Shown piece by piece: positions 56,616 to 64,000 of a stretch of DNA of 64,000 bases; within the stretch, counting starts at the first letter, position 1, and the number at the start of each line of letters is the position of its first letter. This DNA comes from Pseudoalteromonas rhizosphaerae. GTDB taxonomy: Bacteria; Pseudomonadota; Gammaproteobacteria; Enterobacterales; Alteromonadaceae. The stretch spans positions 372,001 to 436,000 of the forward strand of contig NZ_CABVLM010000003.1 in NCBI RefSeq assembly GCF_902498845.1, in the 5' to 3' direction. The position numbers and the translations under genes are program-made. Under the pieces are notes generated by a model. The model saw nothing but the letters and a program-made list of their open reading frames with translations. It made no database searches and was not told the DNA's origin.

Positions 56616-58592
56616 GTGCCAACACTTAAACCACTTGCTTATGCACTGAGCATATTAACACTCACAGCAACATTAGGCGCTTGCAGCAGCCAAGATGTTA
56701 ATTCCACTCAACCAAGCCAAACTACATTAAAGCTTAACAGCGCACCATTTTGGCAACAAAATAATATTCAAGGATCGCAAGCTGCTTGGCTTTTTGATGA
56801 TGCTTGGTTACTAGCCAGTGAAAGCCAAGGCTTAATTGTTGTAGAGCAAAATAAGCAACATAGCGAAGTACTTAAAGCGGGTAACTTTGAAACTCTGTCA
56901 GTGCGTACTATTGGCGATAATCGCTTTTTAGTGACCAGTATTGATAACGAACGTGATCTGGTTGCCGTTTTCACCCTAACTAAAAGTAACGGCAACTGGC
57001 AGCTAACGGAGCACACACCGATTGTTGCACCACAAGCAAAACCTGAAGCGGTCTGCCTATTTAACAATCACAATACCGGGAGTATTTCTGCTTTTGTTGC
57101 TGATGTTCGCGGCTTAATGCGCGAAACCTTAATTTATAACTTTGCCACAGAGCAAACCACTAACATTGCGGTCCGAGAATTTGCCGGTGTAAATGAAGCT
57201 GCGGGTTGTGCGGTTGATGATGTAAGCCAACAATTATTTATCAGTGAAGAAGAACTTGGCATTTGGCAAATGAACGCCAATGCAGAATCTTCAGCGAGTA
57301 AACAACCCCTTACCATGGTTGCTCCCTTTGGTGAACTGGCCAGCGGTATTGGCGCATTAACCACCAGCACTGATGGCAGCCTCTGGTTTACTAGCAGCAG
57401 CAATAACACCCTATACCGATATAATCCAGAGCAAGGTATACAACAAAAGTGGCGTGTCTCTGGAGATCTCAGTATTGGTTCTGTGGTAATTGATAATAAC
57501 GCCACTACTGCTCAAGCCATTATGTATGACGATGAAAGTGGCGCGTACCGCAGCAGCCAGTTAATTTTAGACCCAATCACCAGTACGACAAAAACCAACA
57601 CCACCACGGCAAAAACAGCACATGTGTATGCAAACGTGCAAACGACACCAGTTGCAGCATTTGGTGATGCCGCAGACGATCCAGCCATCTGGGCGCATCC
57701 AACCGACGCCGCTAAAAGCTTGATCATAGGCACCGATAAACGTCGCGGACTGATGATCTATAACTTAGCTGGAGAGCAAATTCAAAACCTTGACGTAGGT
57801 AGAGTTAACAATGTTGACGTTCGTCAAAGTAGTAATATCAACAACCCAACTCACACGCTAATTGCAGCCAGTAACCGCAGTGAAAATAGCATTAGTTTGT
57901 TCACTGTCGACATACAAAACAGCGTACACCACTTAGGTAGCGTGGCTACCAATTTGAGTGAGATTTATGGCTTATGCATGTATTCATCGAAATCTGGTGA
58001 CTATGTATTTGTGAATGATAAATCAGGGTTATATCAGCAATATAAAATAACCAGCCAACAGCAACAAGTCTCGGGCAAACTGGTGCGCGAATTTACTCTA
58101 CCTAGCCAGCCAGAAGGTTGTAGTAGTGATGATAAAAACGGCGAACTTTTTGCCGGTGAGGAAGACGCTGGTATTTGGTTTATCCAAGCAGAGCCTGATT
58201 CACAGCAAGCGCCTATTTTATTGCAATCCGTGAATGAAATGCTAGTTGATGATGTAGAAGGTATGGAGATTTATCATGGTAAAGACGAGCGCTTATTAGT
58301 GGTATCTAGCCAAGGTGACGATAGTTATGTCGTGTATCGCATAAATAAAGGTGAAAAACACCCTACCCTTGAGTTTGTCAGTAAGTTTAATATTCTTGCA
58401 AACTTAAATAACGGTATTGATGGCGTGTCAGAAACCGATGGCTTAACCGTTACAGCCAAACCGCTGCCTGGCTACCCTCTTGGCGTATTAATAGTGCAAG
58501 ATGGCTACAATCGTATGCCACAGCAGCCACAAAATTTTAAACTGGTGGATTGGCGCCAAGTACATTCACTTATCCATGGCGACGTTAAGTAA
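56616..58592 (+). CDS. Beta-propeller phytase lipoprotein with two propeller domains
   Basis: This 658-aa protein is a lipoprotein (lipobox LGAC, cysteine at residue 23) from a GTG start with AGGA upstream. The C-terminal half (about 345-655) is a classic beta-propeller phytase, with DAADDPAIWAHP, GTDKRRGLMIYNLAGEQIQ, GRVNNVDVR and EDAGIWFI. The N-terminal half (about 40-335) is a second, degenerate propeller. Phytases release phosphate from inositol hexakisphosphate. The upstream PhoB box indicates phosphate starvation control. Confidence 0.9.
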   Translation: MPTLKPLAYALSILTLTATLGACSSQDVNSTQPSQTTLKLNSAPFWQQNNIQGSQAAWLFDDAWLLASESQGLIVVEQNKQHSEVLKAGNFETLSVRTIGDNRFLVTSIDNERDLVAVFTLTKSNGNWQLTEHTPIVAPQAKPEAVCLFNNHNTGSISAFVADVRGLMRETLIYNFATEQTTNIAVREFAGVNEAAGCAVDDVSQQLFISEEELGIWQMNANAESSASKQPLTMVAPFGELASGIGALTTSTDGSLWFTSSSNNTLYRYNPEQGIQQKWRVSGDLSIGSVVIDNNATTAQAIMYDDESGAYRSSQLILDPITSTTKTNTTTAKTAHVYANVQTTPVAAFGDAADDPAIWAHPTDAAKSLIIGTDKRRGLMIYNLAGEQIQNLDVGRVNNVDVRQSSNINNPTHTLIAASNRSENSISLFTVDIQNSVHHLGSVATNLSEIYGLCMYSSKSGDYVFVNDKSGLYQQYKITSQQQQVSGKLVREFTLPSQPEGCSSDDKNGELFAGEEDAGIWFIQAEPDSQQAPILLQSVNEMLVDDVEGMEIYHGKDERLLVVSSQGDDSYVVYRINKGEKHPTLEFVSKFNILANLNNGIDGVSETDGLTVTAKPLPGYPLGVLIVQDGYNRMPQQPQNFKLVDWRQVHSLIHGDVK

Positions 58593-58599
58593 ACGAAAC

Positions 58600-58629
58600 A
58601 AATATAGCCGTCACTTGGCGGCTATATTA
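58600..58629. terminator. Hairpin between the phytase and YqaA-like genes
   Basis: AATATAGCCG / CGGCTATATT forms a 10-bp stem between the converging genes, but the T-run is weak. Confidence 0.5.
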
Positions 58630-59206
58630 CCGTTGTTAACCACCAAATAACTAACACCAACACAGTCAAACCAAGCATTGCTTTGGTTTTATGTTTTGTG
58701 ATAATTCGCTCTGCTTGATTGCCAGCATAATACACCACCAGCGCCAGACCAAAATACCGAATTGAGCGGGCAATAGTCGTTGCAATTAAAAACATTATTA
58801 ATGAATATTTGGTCGCACCCGCTGCGAGCATAGCTATTTGAAAAGGGATTGGCACTATCCCCAACATTATTACAAACCAAAAACCTTGCTGCTGCATTTG
58901 TTGTTCTACGTGTTCAAACTGCTCTGGATTTGAAAAGGTATTGATCACCCAATCGCCAACCGCATCAAACAAGTAATAGCCAAGCGCGTAACCAAACAAG
59001 GCCCCAATAATACAGCCTAAAGTCGCCATTAAGGCTATCAGCCAAAGCTTATCACGACGAGCTTGCATCAACGGCACCAATACTGCTTCAAGAGGGATAG
59101 GAACTATTGTTGACTCTAAAAATGAAGCCGCCGTTATGCTGGTTAACATATGCTTTGAATCAATAAATTGTCGTGTTTTTTGCTTTAAGCGCTGCATAAC
59201 AGCCAT
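58622..59206 (-). CDS. YqaA/DedA-like (VTT domain) membrane protein
   Basis: This 194-aa protein has about four TMs and the VTT/SNARE-associated pattern (FLESTIVPIPLEAVLVPLM, GCIIGALFGYALGYYLFDAVG, GIVPIPFQIAMLAAG). Members of the fold include undecaprenyl-phosphate and phospholipid translocases. The ATG at 59206 has AAGGTGAT in front; an upstream in-frame ATG at 59248 is less likely. Confidence 0.82.
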   Translation of the reverse strand: MAVMQRLKQKTRQFIDSKHMLTSITAASFLESTIVPIPLEAVLVPLMQARRDKLWLIALMATLGCIIGALFGYALGYYLFDAVGDWVINTFSNPEQFEHVEQQMQQQGFWFVIMLGIVPIPFQIAMLAAGATKYSLIMFLIATTIARSIRYFGLALVVYYAGNQAERIITKHKTKAMLGLTVLVLVIWWLTTVI

Positions 59207-59405
59207 AGTATCACCTTGGTAGTGCTTATAAGTTATATTTATAAGCATATTGCAAGCTCAATACCAGCCTTGCATAATAAATAAGTGCATTGTTTTATAA
59301 GCGTTTTTTAATAAATATTAACAGGAACAGGTAAATAAATTTAACTGATAGTGTAAAAACCCCCAATTAAAATTGTAAATTTTACTGTAATCAATCGCTT
59401 AGGGA

Positions 59406-60299
59406 TTAAGCAATGTAATATTGGCTACGGCCACTATTTTTCGCTTTGTACAAGGCTTGATCAGCACGTTTAACTACCTCATTAAACGCTTCTTCTGGGG
59501 CCTTAAATGACACACCAATACTTACACTTACCGTTCGATTAGCAGCAAGTTCAATGGTATGTGCAAGTGATAGTAATTGCTCACTTAAATCGCAGGCTTT
59601 TGGTCGGTCATCGCCGGGCAGGTATATTGCAAACTCTTCACCACCTAAACGTGCAAAGACACTATTATTAGGTAAAGCTTCGGCATATAAAGATGATAAT
59701 TCGATCAGTACTTGATCCCCCCTATCGTGACCAAACTGATCATTAATCACTTTAAAAAAATCGATATCAATAAGCAAAATTGTATACGAGGCTGATTGAT
59801 TTTTTTGCATATATTGATAAAAAAATTGGCGGTTCGCTATTTGGGTTAAGTAATCAGTGATCAGCTCTTTTGATAACTGCTGCTGCACACTTGTTAAATC
59901 GCCTATAGTTAACTTTAAACCATAACAAGTAAACAACATGCCTGCAGTACGTAAAACATCCTCAACATAAATACCAATAAACAAAGGCTGGATCAGCACT
60001 TCATCAAGTAGATCAAAGGTTAAACCCGCTGACCACAATAATAAACCGATGCTTAAATTAACATAAGCAAAAACTGATAAGTTGGCCCTTTGGACAATGA
60101 TAAAAATAGCCATTACAATTAATAGGTTAATTGCGTCGGTAAGTACACCATTAAAAAAAATACTGTTATCTAATTCAGGATAGAAATAAATATACGAGGT
60201 AACTATTAAAAACAGAGTAACTACAAATACAGCTGAAAACACGGGTTGTAAGGTGTTTTTTGCCGTTTGTTGTTGAAGTTTATTATCACTGTATTTCAT
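59406..60299 (-). CDS. Membrane-bound diguanylate cyclase (GGDEF)
   Basis: This 297-aa protein has about five TMs (residues 1-130) and a C-terminal GGDEF domain with the active motif RLGGEEF (about 222). The catalytic motifs DYLTQIANRQFF, IDIDFFKVINDQFGHDRGDQ and GVSF are intact, so c-di-GMP synthesis is likely. The position of the inhibitory RxxD site, five residues upstream of GGEEF, reads PNNS, so product inhibition at that site is probably absent. Confidence 0.9.
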   Translation of the reverse strand: MKYSDNKLQQQTAKNTLQPVFSAVFVVTLFLIVTSYIYFYPELDNSIFFNGVLTDAINLLIVMAIFIIVQRANLSVFAYVNLSIGLLLWSAGLTFDLLDEVLIQPLFIGIYVEDVLRTAGMLFTCYGLKLTIGDLTSVQQQLSKELITDYLTQIANRQFFYQYMQKNQSASYTILLIDIDFFKVINDQFGHDRGDQVLIELSSLYAEALPNNSVFARLGGEEFAIYLPGDDRPKACDLSEQLLSLAHTIELAANRTVSVSIGVSFKAPEEAFNEVVKRADQALYKAKNSGRSQYYIA

Positions 60300-60460
60300 A
60301 CACGTTTCGCTGATTAAGTGAGCGCTATATTAAATAACGCTATCACAAGCTAATGAATATATAGCTTTTAAATACAACTGCCGTTTTATATCACTGGAGC
60401 TGATTTTTTAAGTTCCTAACACCAGCCCCAACCTGAGTTTACACACCTAAACAAGGTATT

Positions 60461-60793
60461 TTAACCACAGCATTTTTTGTATTTTTTATTACTGCCACAC
60501 GAACATGGATCATTACGTTGTGGTGTTTTTTCAAAAACTTGAGTAACAGGTTTATTAAGTACAATATCTAAAGGAGTAATATCTTCAGCAAGCGTACTAT
60601 CAACACGAATATCTGCAAATAAATCATTAGCTATCAAAATAGCGTTTATTTCAAGCTCACGTGCAGCGCTTTGCACCTGTAAAACGAGCGGATTTTCTTC
60701 GCTACCAGGTTTTACTTTCGGTTTAGGCTGATAAGTACCTTGATTATTTTTACCCATAATATCGGGCTTACCACGATAGAAAAATTTTGACAC
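60461..60793 (-). CDS. SEC-C-motif protein, PBPRA1643-type family
   Basis: This 110-aa protein ends in the zinc-binding SEC-C motif (PQRNDPCSCGSNKKYKKCCG: CxCxnCC). It starts with FFYRGKPDIMGKN, characteristic of this Vibrio/Alteromonadales family. The gene stands alone. Role unknown; SEC-C motifs bind zinc and often contact ribosomes or SecB. Confidence 0.85.
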   Translation of the reverse strand: MSKFFYRGKPDIMGKNNQGTYQPKPKVKPGSEENPLVLQVQSAARELEINAILIANDLFADIRVDSTLAEDITPLDIVLNKPVTQVFEKTPQRNDPCSCGSNKKYKKCCG

Positions 60794-60911
60794 CTGCGTT
60801 CCTAACTGTCATTTAAAGCAACTCACCGCGAGTAGCTAAAGGCTGCGCAGTCTAACAGAATTTAATGCTGTTAGCGCGCATCTTTAAAATCGATAATGAA
60901 GCTAATAAACT

Positions 60912-61775
60912 TTAGTCGTCTTCAGGTGCTTGTGCTGCTTTTATTCGCTCTTGGTTTTCTTGCATTTGCTCAAATGCAGCTTTGATTTCATCAAGCACTG
61001 AATCAACATCAGCCTCAGCGTGGTTATCTGCAACCTCACCGTAAAGAACAGTTTCTGCTGTTAATTCACCCGCTTGATACAAAGCCCACATTTCTTCACC
61101 AAAACGCGTATCTAGTATTTCTGGTGCGTACTGCCCGTAATACAAGCGCATATTGCGTACATCACGTAAAAACATTTCTTGCGCATTGTTATTCGCCGCC
61201 GCATTTACTGCCTGCGGTAAATCAATCACCACCGGACCGTAGCTATCTACTAACACATTAAATTCAGACAAATCACCATGCACAATACCCGCACATAGCA
61301 TTAAGCGAATGTAATGAACCATAGTAGCGTGATCTTCAATTGCCTGCTCAGCAGTTAAACTCACATCATTTAAACGCGGCGCAACATCACCATCATTATC
61401 GGTGACTAAATCCATGATCAGTACACCATCGTAACAACCATGAGGTTGTGGTACTTTTACGCCAACCCGAGAAAGCGTGAAAAGCGCATCTACTTCCGCA
61501 TTTTGCCACACGTTTTCTTGTTCTTTACGACCAAACTTAGAGCCTTTTTCCATCGCACGACCGCGGCGGCTATTCCTTACTTTACGTCCTTCTTGGTATT
61601 TTACTGCTTGTTTAAAACTTCGGTGTTGTACATCTTTGTACACTTTCGCACAGCGAATATGCTCGCCACAGCGAACCACATAAACCGAGGCTTCTTTTCC
61701 ACTCATTAATTGGCTGATGACTTCATCAACGATACCGTCTTCTATTAACGGTAAAATCTGTTTTGGCGTTTTCAT
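60912..61775 (-). CDS. RIO1-type atypical serine kinase
   Basis: This 287-aa protein has the ATP-binding GKEASVYVV, the catalytic loop HGDLSEFNVLV and the metal motif VVIDLPQAV, like the PA4780-type bacterial RIO kinases. It includes the KGSKFGRKEQENVWQNAEV segment. Bacterial substrates are not established. The C-terminal 40 residues are acidic. Confidence 0.88.
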   Translation of the reverse strand: MKTPKQILPLIEDGIVDEVISQLMSGKEASVYVVRCGEHIRCAKVYKDVQHRSFKQAVKYQEGRKVRNSRRGRAMEKGSKFGRKEQENVWQNAEVDALFTLSRVGVKVPQPHGCYDGVLIMDLVTDNDGDVAPRLNDVSLTAEQAIEDHATMVHYIRLMLCAGIVHGDLSEFNVLVDSYGPVVIDLPQAVNAAANNNAQEMFLRDVRNMRLYYGQYAPEILDTRFGEEMWALYQAGELTAETVLYGEVADNHAEADVDSVLDEIKAAFEQMQENQERIKAAQAPEDD

Positions 61776-61986
61776 GACACTCTTATACCGTACTTAGGCA
61801 TACCTTGTAATCTTCTCGCAAACTATTATATCTGACAGACCCTTACGTTAAAGCAAAAGCAGACGAAAACCAATGCTAATAAGCGCACAATTGACCTTAT
61901 CAAGCATGTTAAAGAACAAAAAACTTGACTAAATCGGCTAAATCCACAAACTGCGAAGTTAACAGCCCAAATTATACTTACTTTAT

Positions 61987-62205
61987 ATGAATTCAGAAAT
62001 ACGCTATCGCTTCCAATCTGGTCAAATCGCTAATCGTTTTTTAAACGAATTAAAGCATTGGCCTGTCGCCCGAGTAAAAACAAAACTTCTTAATGGTGGT
62101 TTTGACGTTAAAGTAAATTATCAATTCGATGGCGCGGGGTTTGATTACACTTGCGCAGAACTTGATGAATTAGCCGCAAAACATGCCGGTGAAGAAGTTA
62201 GCTAA
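61987..62205 (+). CDS. Small conserved protein of unknown function, 72 aa
   Basis: This 72-aa protein has a compact mixed alpha/beta pattern (EIRYRFQSGQIANRFLNEL, AGFDYTCAELDELAAKH), no signal and no known motif. It has ATG with only weak RBS sequence. It lies between the divergent RIO gene and the dienelactone-hydrolase gene. Its codon use resembles its neighbours, so it is likely real. Confidence 0.6.
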   Translation: MNSEIRYRFQSGQIANRFLNELKHWPVARVKTKLLNGGFDVKVNYQFDGAGFDYTCAELDELAAKHAGEEVS

Positions 62206-62288
62206 GTATATTAAGCATACAGAATATACATTTTGAGTTCTCTCAGCTATGTTATTAAATCTTAAATCAATAACATATAGGCACTGCA

Positions 62289-63179
62289 ATGAATAACCCA
62301 CATTCAGATCACATTCCTCAAGAAGCCTTTGATTGGTACGATGAATACGCTCATGGCAAAATGGATAGACGCACGTTTATGAAAAAACTTGGTGGCTTAG
62401 TCGCCCTTGGTTATTCAATGACAGTGCTCACTTCAGCGTTATTACCAAATTATGCCTTAGCCGAACAAGTTTCGTTTAATGATGAATCAATTAAAGCAAC
62501 TTACCAAAGTTTTGATTCTCCCAATGGTCATAGCAAAGGACAAGGTTATTTAGTAGTGCCAACACAATTAAAGGGCAAGCGCCCGGTAGTCTTAGTGGTG
62601 CATGAAAACCGAGGCTTAAACCCTTATGTAAAAGATGTGGCCCGTCGTTTAGCCAAAGCGGGTTTTGTCGCTTTTGCACCCGATGCGCTATTTCCGCTAG
62701 GTGGTTATCCGGGTAATGATGACGAAGGGCGAGCCATGCAAAGCTCAATGGATAAAGAGAAAATTCAAAATGATTTTGTTGCCGCAGCCCACTATTTAAA
62801 ATCACACCCACTCAGTAATGGTAAACTTGGTGCCGTTGGATTTTGTTTTGGCGGTTATATTGTCAATTACCTCGCTGCGGTTGATTCATCATTATTAAGC
62901 GCTGGAGTACCATTTTACGGCACGCCCGCCAGCGAAGCTCTGCGCAAAAATATTAAAGCCCCGTTAATGATCCAATTAGCCGAGCTTGATGAGCGCGTAA
63001 ATGCAACATGGCCTGACTATGAGCGCGATTTAAAAAGTCTCAATGTAGATTACAAAATGTATATGTATAAAGATGCCAATCACGGTTTTCATAATGACTC
63101 AACGGGCCGTTACGATAAACCGAATGCAGAACTTGCATGGCAACGAACTTTAGCATTTTTTGAGCAACACCTTGTTTAA
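62289..63179 (+). CDS. Tat-exported dienelactone-hydrolase-family protein
   Basis: This 296-aa protein has a Tat signal (MDRRTFMKKLGG, twin arginines at residues 28-29, hydrophobic stretch to about residue 58). The alpha/beta-hydrolase triad follows: Cys in GFCFGGY, Asp in AELDERV and His in ANHGFHND. The cysteine nucleophile is typical of dienelactone hydrolases. A folded, cofactor-free exported enzyme is the natural reading; the substrate is unknown. Confidence 0.88.
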   Translation: MNNPHSDHIPQEAFDWYDEYAHGKMDRRTFMKKLGGLVALGYSMTVLTSALLPNYALAEQVSFNDESIKATYQSFDSPNGHSKGQGYLVVPTQLKGKRPVVLVVHENRGLNPYVKDVARRLAKAGFVAFAPDALFPLGGYPGNDDEGRAMQSSMDKEKIQNDFVAAAHYLKSHPLSNGKLGAVGFCFGGYIVNYLAAVDSSLLSAGVPFYGTPASEALRKNIKAPLMIQLAELDERVNATWPDYERDLKSLNVDYKMYMYKDANHGFHNDSTGRYDKPNAELAWQRTLAFFEQHLV

Positions 63180-63219
63180 TTGCATCTAGTTTAATTGCAC
63201 CTTGATTAATTGCATAATG
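63175..63219 (+). repeat. Three imperfect 15-bp tandem repeats after the hydrolase gene
   Basis: The units are TTTAATTGCATCTAG, TTTAATTGCACCTTG and ATTAATTGCATAATG. The first includes the stop codon of the hydrolase gene. A TTAGTGC / GCACTAA hairpin follows. Confidence 0.75.
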
Positions 63220-63296
63220 GTTAGTGCCAAGCATAATAAGCTAGCACTAACTTCATTCAGAATTAAGTACTTCAGTTAAGAAAAATCACCGACTCT

Positions 63297-63665
63297 ATGA
63301 CTAAATTTTTTCTCCTAAAATACATCGCTTTTTTTAGTGGATGTGTTGCTTGTTTTACCCTTCATACGCAATTTGCAGTGCCTGCGGTTATTGCATCTTG
63401 CCTAACCGGACTTATTGGCAGCTTTATTCCTTTTCCAAAACAGTATGCAAATCATCCTTACGCAGCTGTTTATGCTGGTAGTTTTGCTGGAATGTGCTCT
63501 CAGGGGTTGATTAATACCTATTGGGAATTAGCAATTATTTCATTGATTGGGGCTATTTTATACGTACTGACGACTAAAGTGTTTACTGGCTTTGGTGGTA
63601 AATTAGGAAGTATTGCCTTTATTAGTGTTGCTTTGTTTGTATTAGCTAAAGGGCTCGCGGCATGA
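63297..63665 (+). CDS. Small multi-TM membrane protein, first of a pair
   Basis: This 122-aa protein is largely hydrophobic, with four predicted TMs. It has the segments GSFAGMCSQ and FGGKLGSIAFIS, which recur in a similar order in the next protein. I recognise no named family. Its stop overlaps the next start by ATGA (4 bp), so the two form a coupled unit, and a complex of the two products is likely. Confidence 0.7.
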   Translation: MTKFFLLKYIAFFSGCVACFTLHTQFAVPAVIASCLTGLIGSFIPFPKQYANHPYAAVYAGSFAGMCSQGLINTYWELAIISLIGAILYVLTTKVFTGFGGKLGSIAFISVALFVLAKGLAA

Positions 63666-64000
63666 GTTTATCATCGGTAACACTTGCTTTACTTGGCGCG
63701 TTTTTGACCTTTTATTTAGCTAAGCATAACCGTCTAGATGCGATTAGAGCATCAGCAATTTTAGCTATTATCGCTTACCTTATTTTACTTACCACCGAGT
63801 TCAACGCAGAGCTATATAGCAGCATTTTTTTTGGTGGAACATTTATAGGCATGAGCGCACCAAAACGCTTTGGTATTTACACGCTGTTTTCTGCCAGTGT
63901 TATTTTTTCGATTTTGTTTGATAATTTAGTGCCTTACCTTAGTAATTTTGGCGGAGCTTTGGGCATAAGTGGATTTTTGTCGATATGTGTCTGCCAAATA
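63662..64000 (+). CDS. Small multi-TM membrane protein, second of a pair, cut by the window end
   Basis: The frame opens at an ATG overlapping the previous stop and is open through base 64000 (113 codons so far). It has hydrophobic segments and GTFIGMSAPKRFG, then FGGALGISGFLS, matching the positions of similar motifs in the preceding gene. The C-terminus is outside the window. Family unknown. Confidence 0.7.
   Translation, partial: MSLSSVTLALLGAFLTFYLAKHNRLDAIRASAILAIIAYLILLTTEFNAELYSSIFFGGTFIGMSAPKRFGIYTLFSASVIFSILFDNLVPYLSNFGGALGISGFLSICVCQI

Overview
The window is a piece of chromosome from a marine gammaproteobacterium of the Alteromonadales, most likely Pseudoalteromonas or a close relative. 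This rests on the AT-rich composition, ArcAB and sigma-E modules of the enterobacterial type, a Na+-pumping oxaloacetate decarboxylase, and many exported hydrolases and TonB-linked functions. Almost everything is core-genome housekeeping, with a small accessory block at 20.6-26.2 kb and an envelope/nutrient-acquisition block at 48-59 kb. No prophage, CRISPR array or complete insertion sequence was seen.

Layout. 0-2.4 kb: a truncated outer-membrane efflux lipoprotein and a minus-strand tRNA operon (Phe-Thr-Phe-Thr-Phe). The operon has a stringent-type promoter, and its leader carries three 77-bp degenerate copies of the tRNA-Phe 5' half. 2.6-8.8 kb: a BarA-type hybrid kinase, yggX, mutY, trmB and rsmC. 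8.9-14.3 kb: a CHASE8-like kinase overlapping a YfiR-like periplasmic protein, then arcA and arcB convergent. 14.4-20.6 kb: folE2, a DUF2726 gene, mtnN with a CobD/CbiB-family gene, tyrS and mepM. 20.6-26.2 kb: an orphan TPR gene, a 58-residue membrane protein, a 264-bp MITE-like element with TA target duplication, oadGAB behind a perfect GntR/PdhR-type operator, and two very small stress-type genes. 26.3-34.9 kb: the continuous minus-strand series rpoE-rseABC-lepA-lepB-rnc-era-recO-pdxJ, headed by a recognisable sigma-E promoter. 35.1-40.7 kb: nadB, the ygfX/sdhE pair, ygfZ, slyD, a DUF481 protein and a DUF440 protein. 40.7-48.2 kb: an RND efflux pair, a crotonase, an LrgA/LrgB pair and MscS. 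48.2-52.1 kb: a TonB siderophore receptor divergent from a PepSY reductase-like gene and a His-rich partner, with a Fur-like palindrome between them. 52.3-64 kb: a GH43/ricin arabinanase-like enzyme, a WaaP/RIO-like kinase, a MarR regulator, an unknown coiled-coil membrane protein, a phytase behind a PhoB-box-like repeat, a YqaA membrane protein, a diguanylate cyclase, a SEC-C protein, a RIO kinase, a Tat-exported dienelactone-hydrolase-like protein and a pair of related small membrane proteins cut by the window end.

How the genes work together. Several blocks look like functional units whose regulation can be read from the DNA: sigma-E autoregulation, oxygen/redox control by ArcAB, phosphate control of phytase, iron control of the siderophore block, and probable carboxylate control of the Na+ pump. 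The points most worth a second look are the tRNA-half repeats in the tRNA leader, the histidine-kinase version of a YfiN/YfiR pair, an ArcB that keeps only one of the two redox cysteines known in E. coli, the iron-linked PepSY/His-rich pair, and the tandem membrane-protein pair at the right edge. No wholly new system is certain. Functions come from reading motifs and recalling families; no database search was run.
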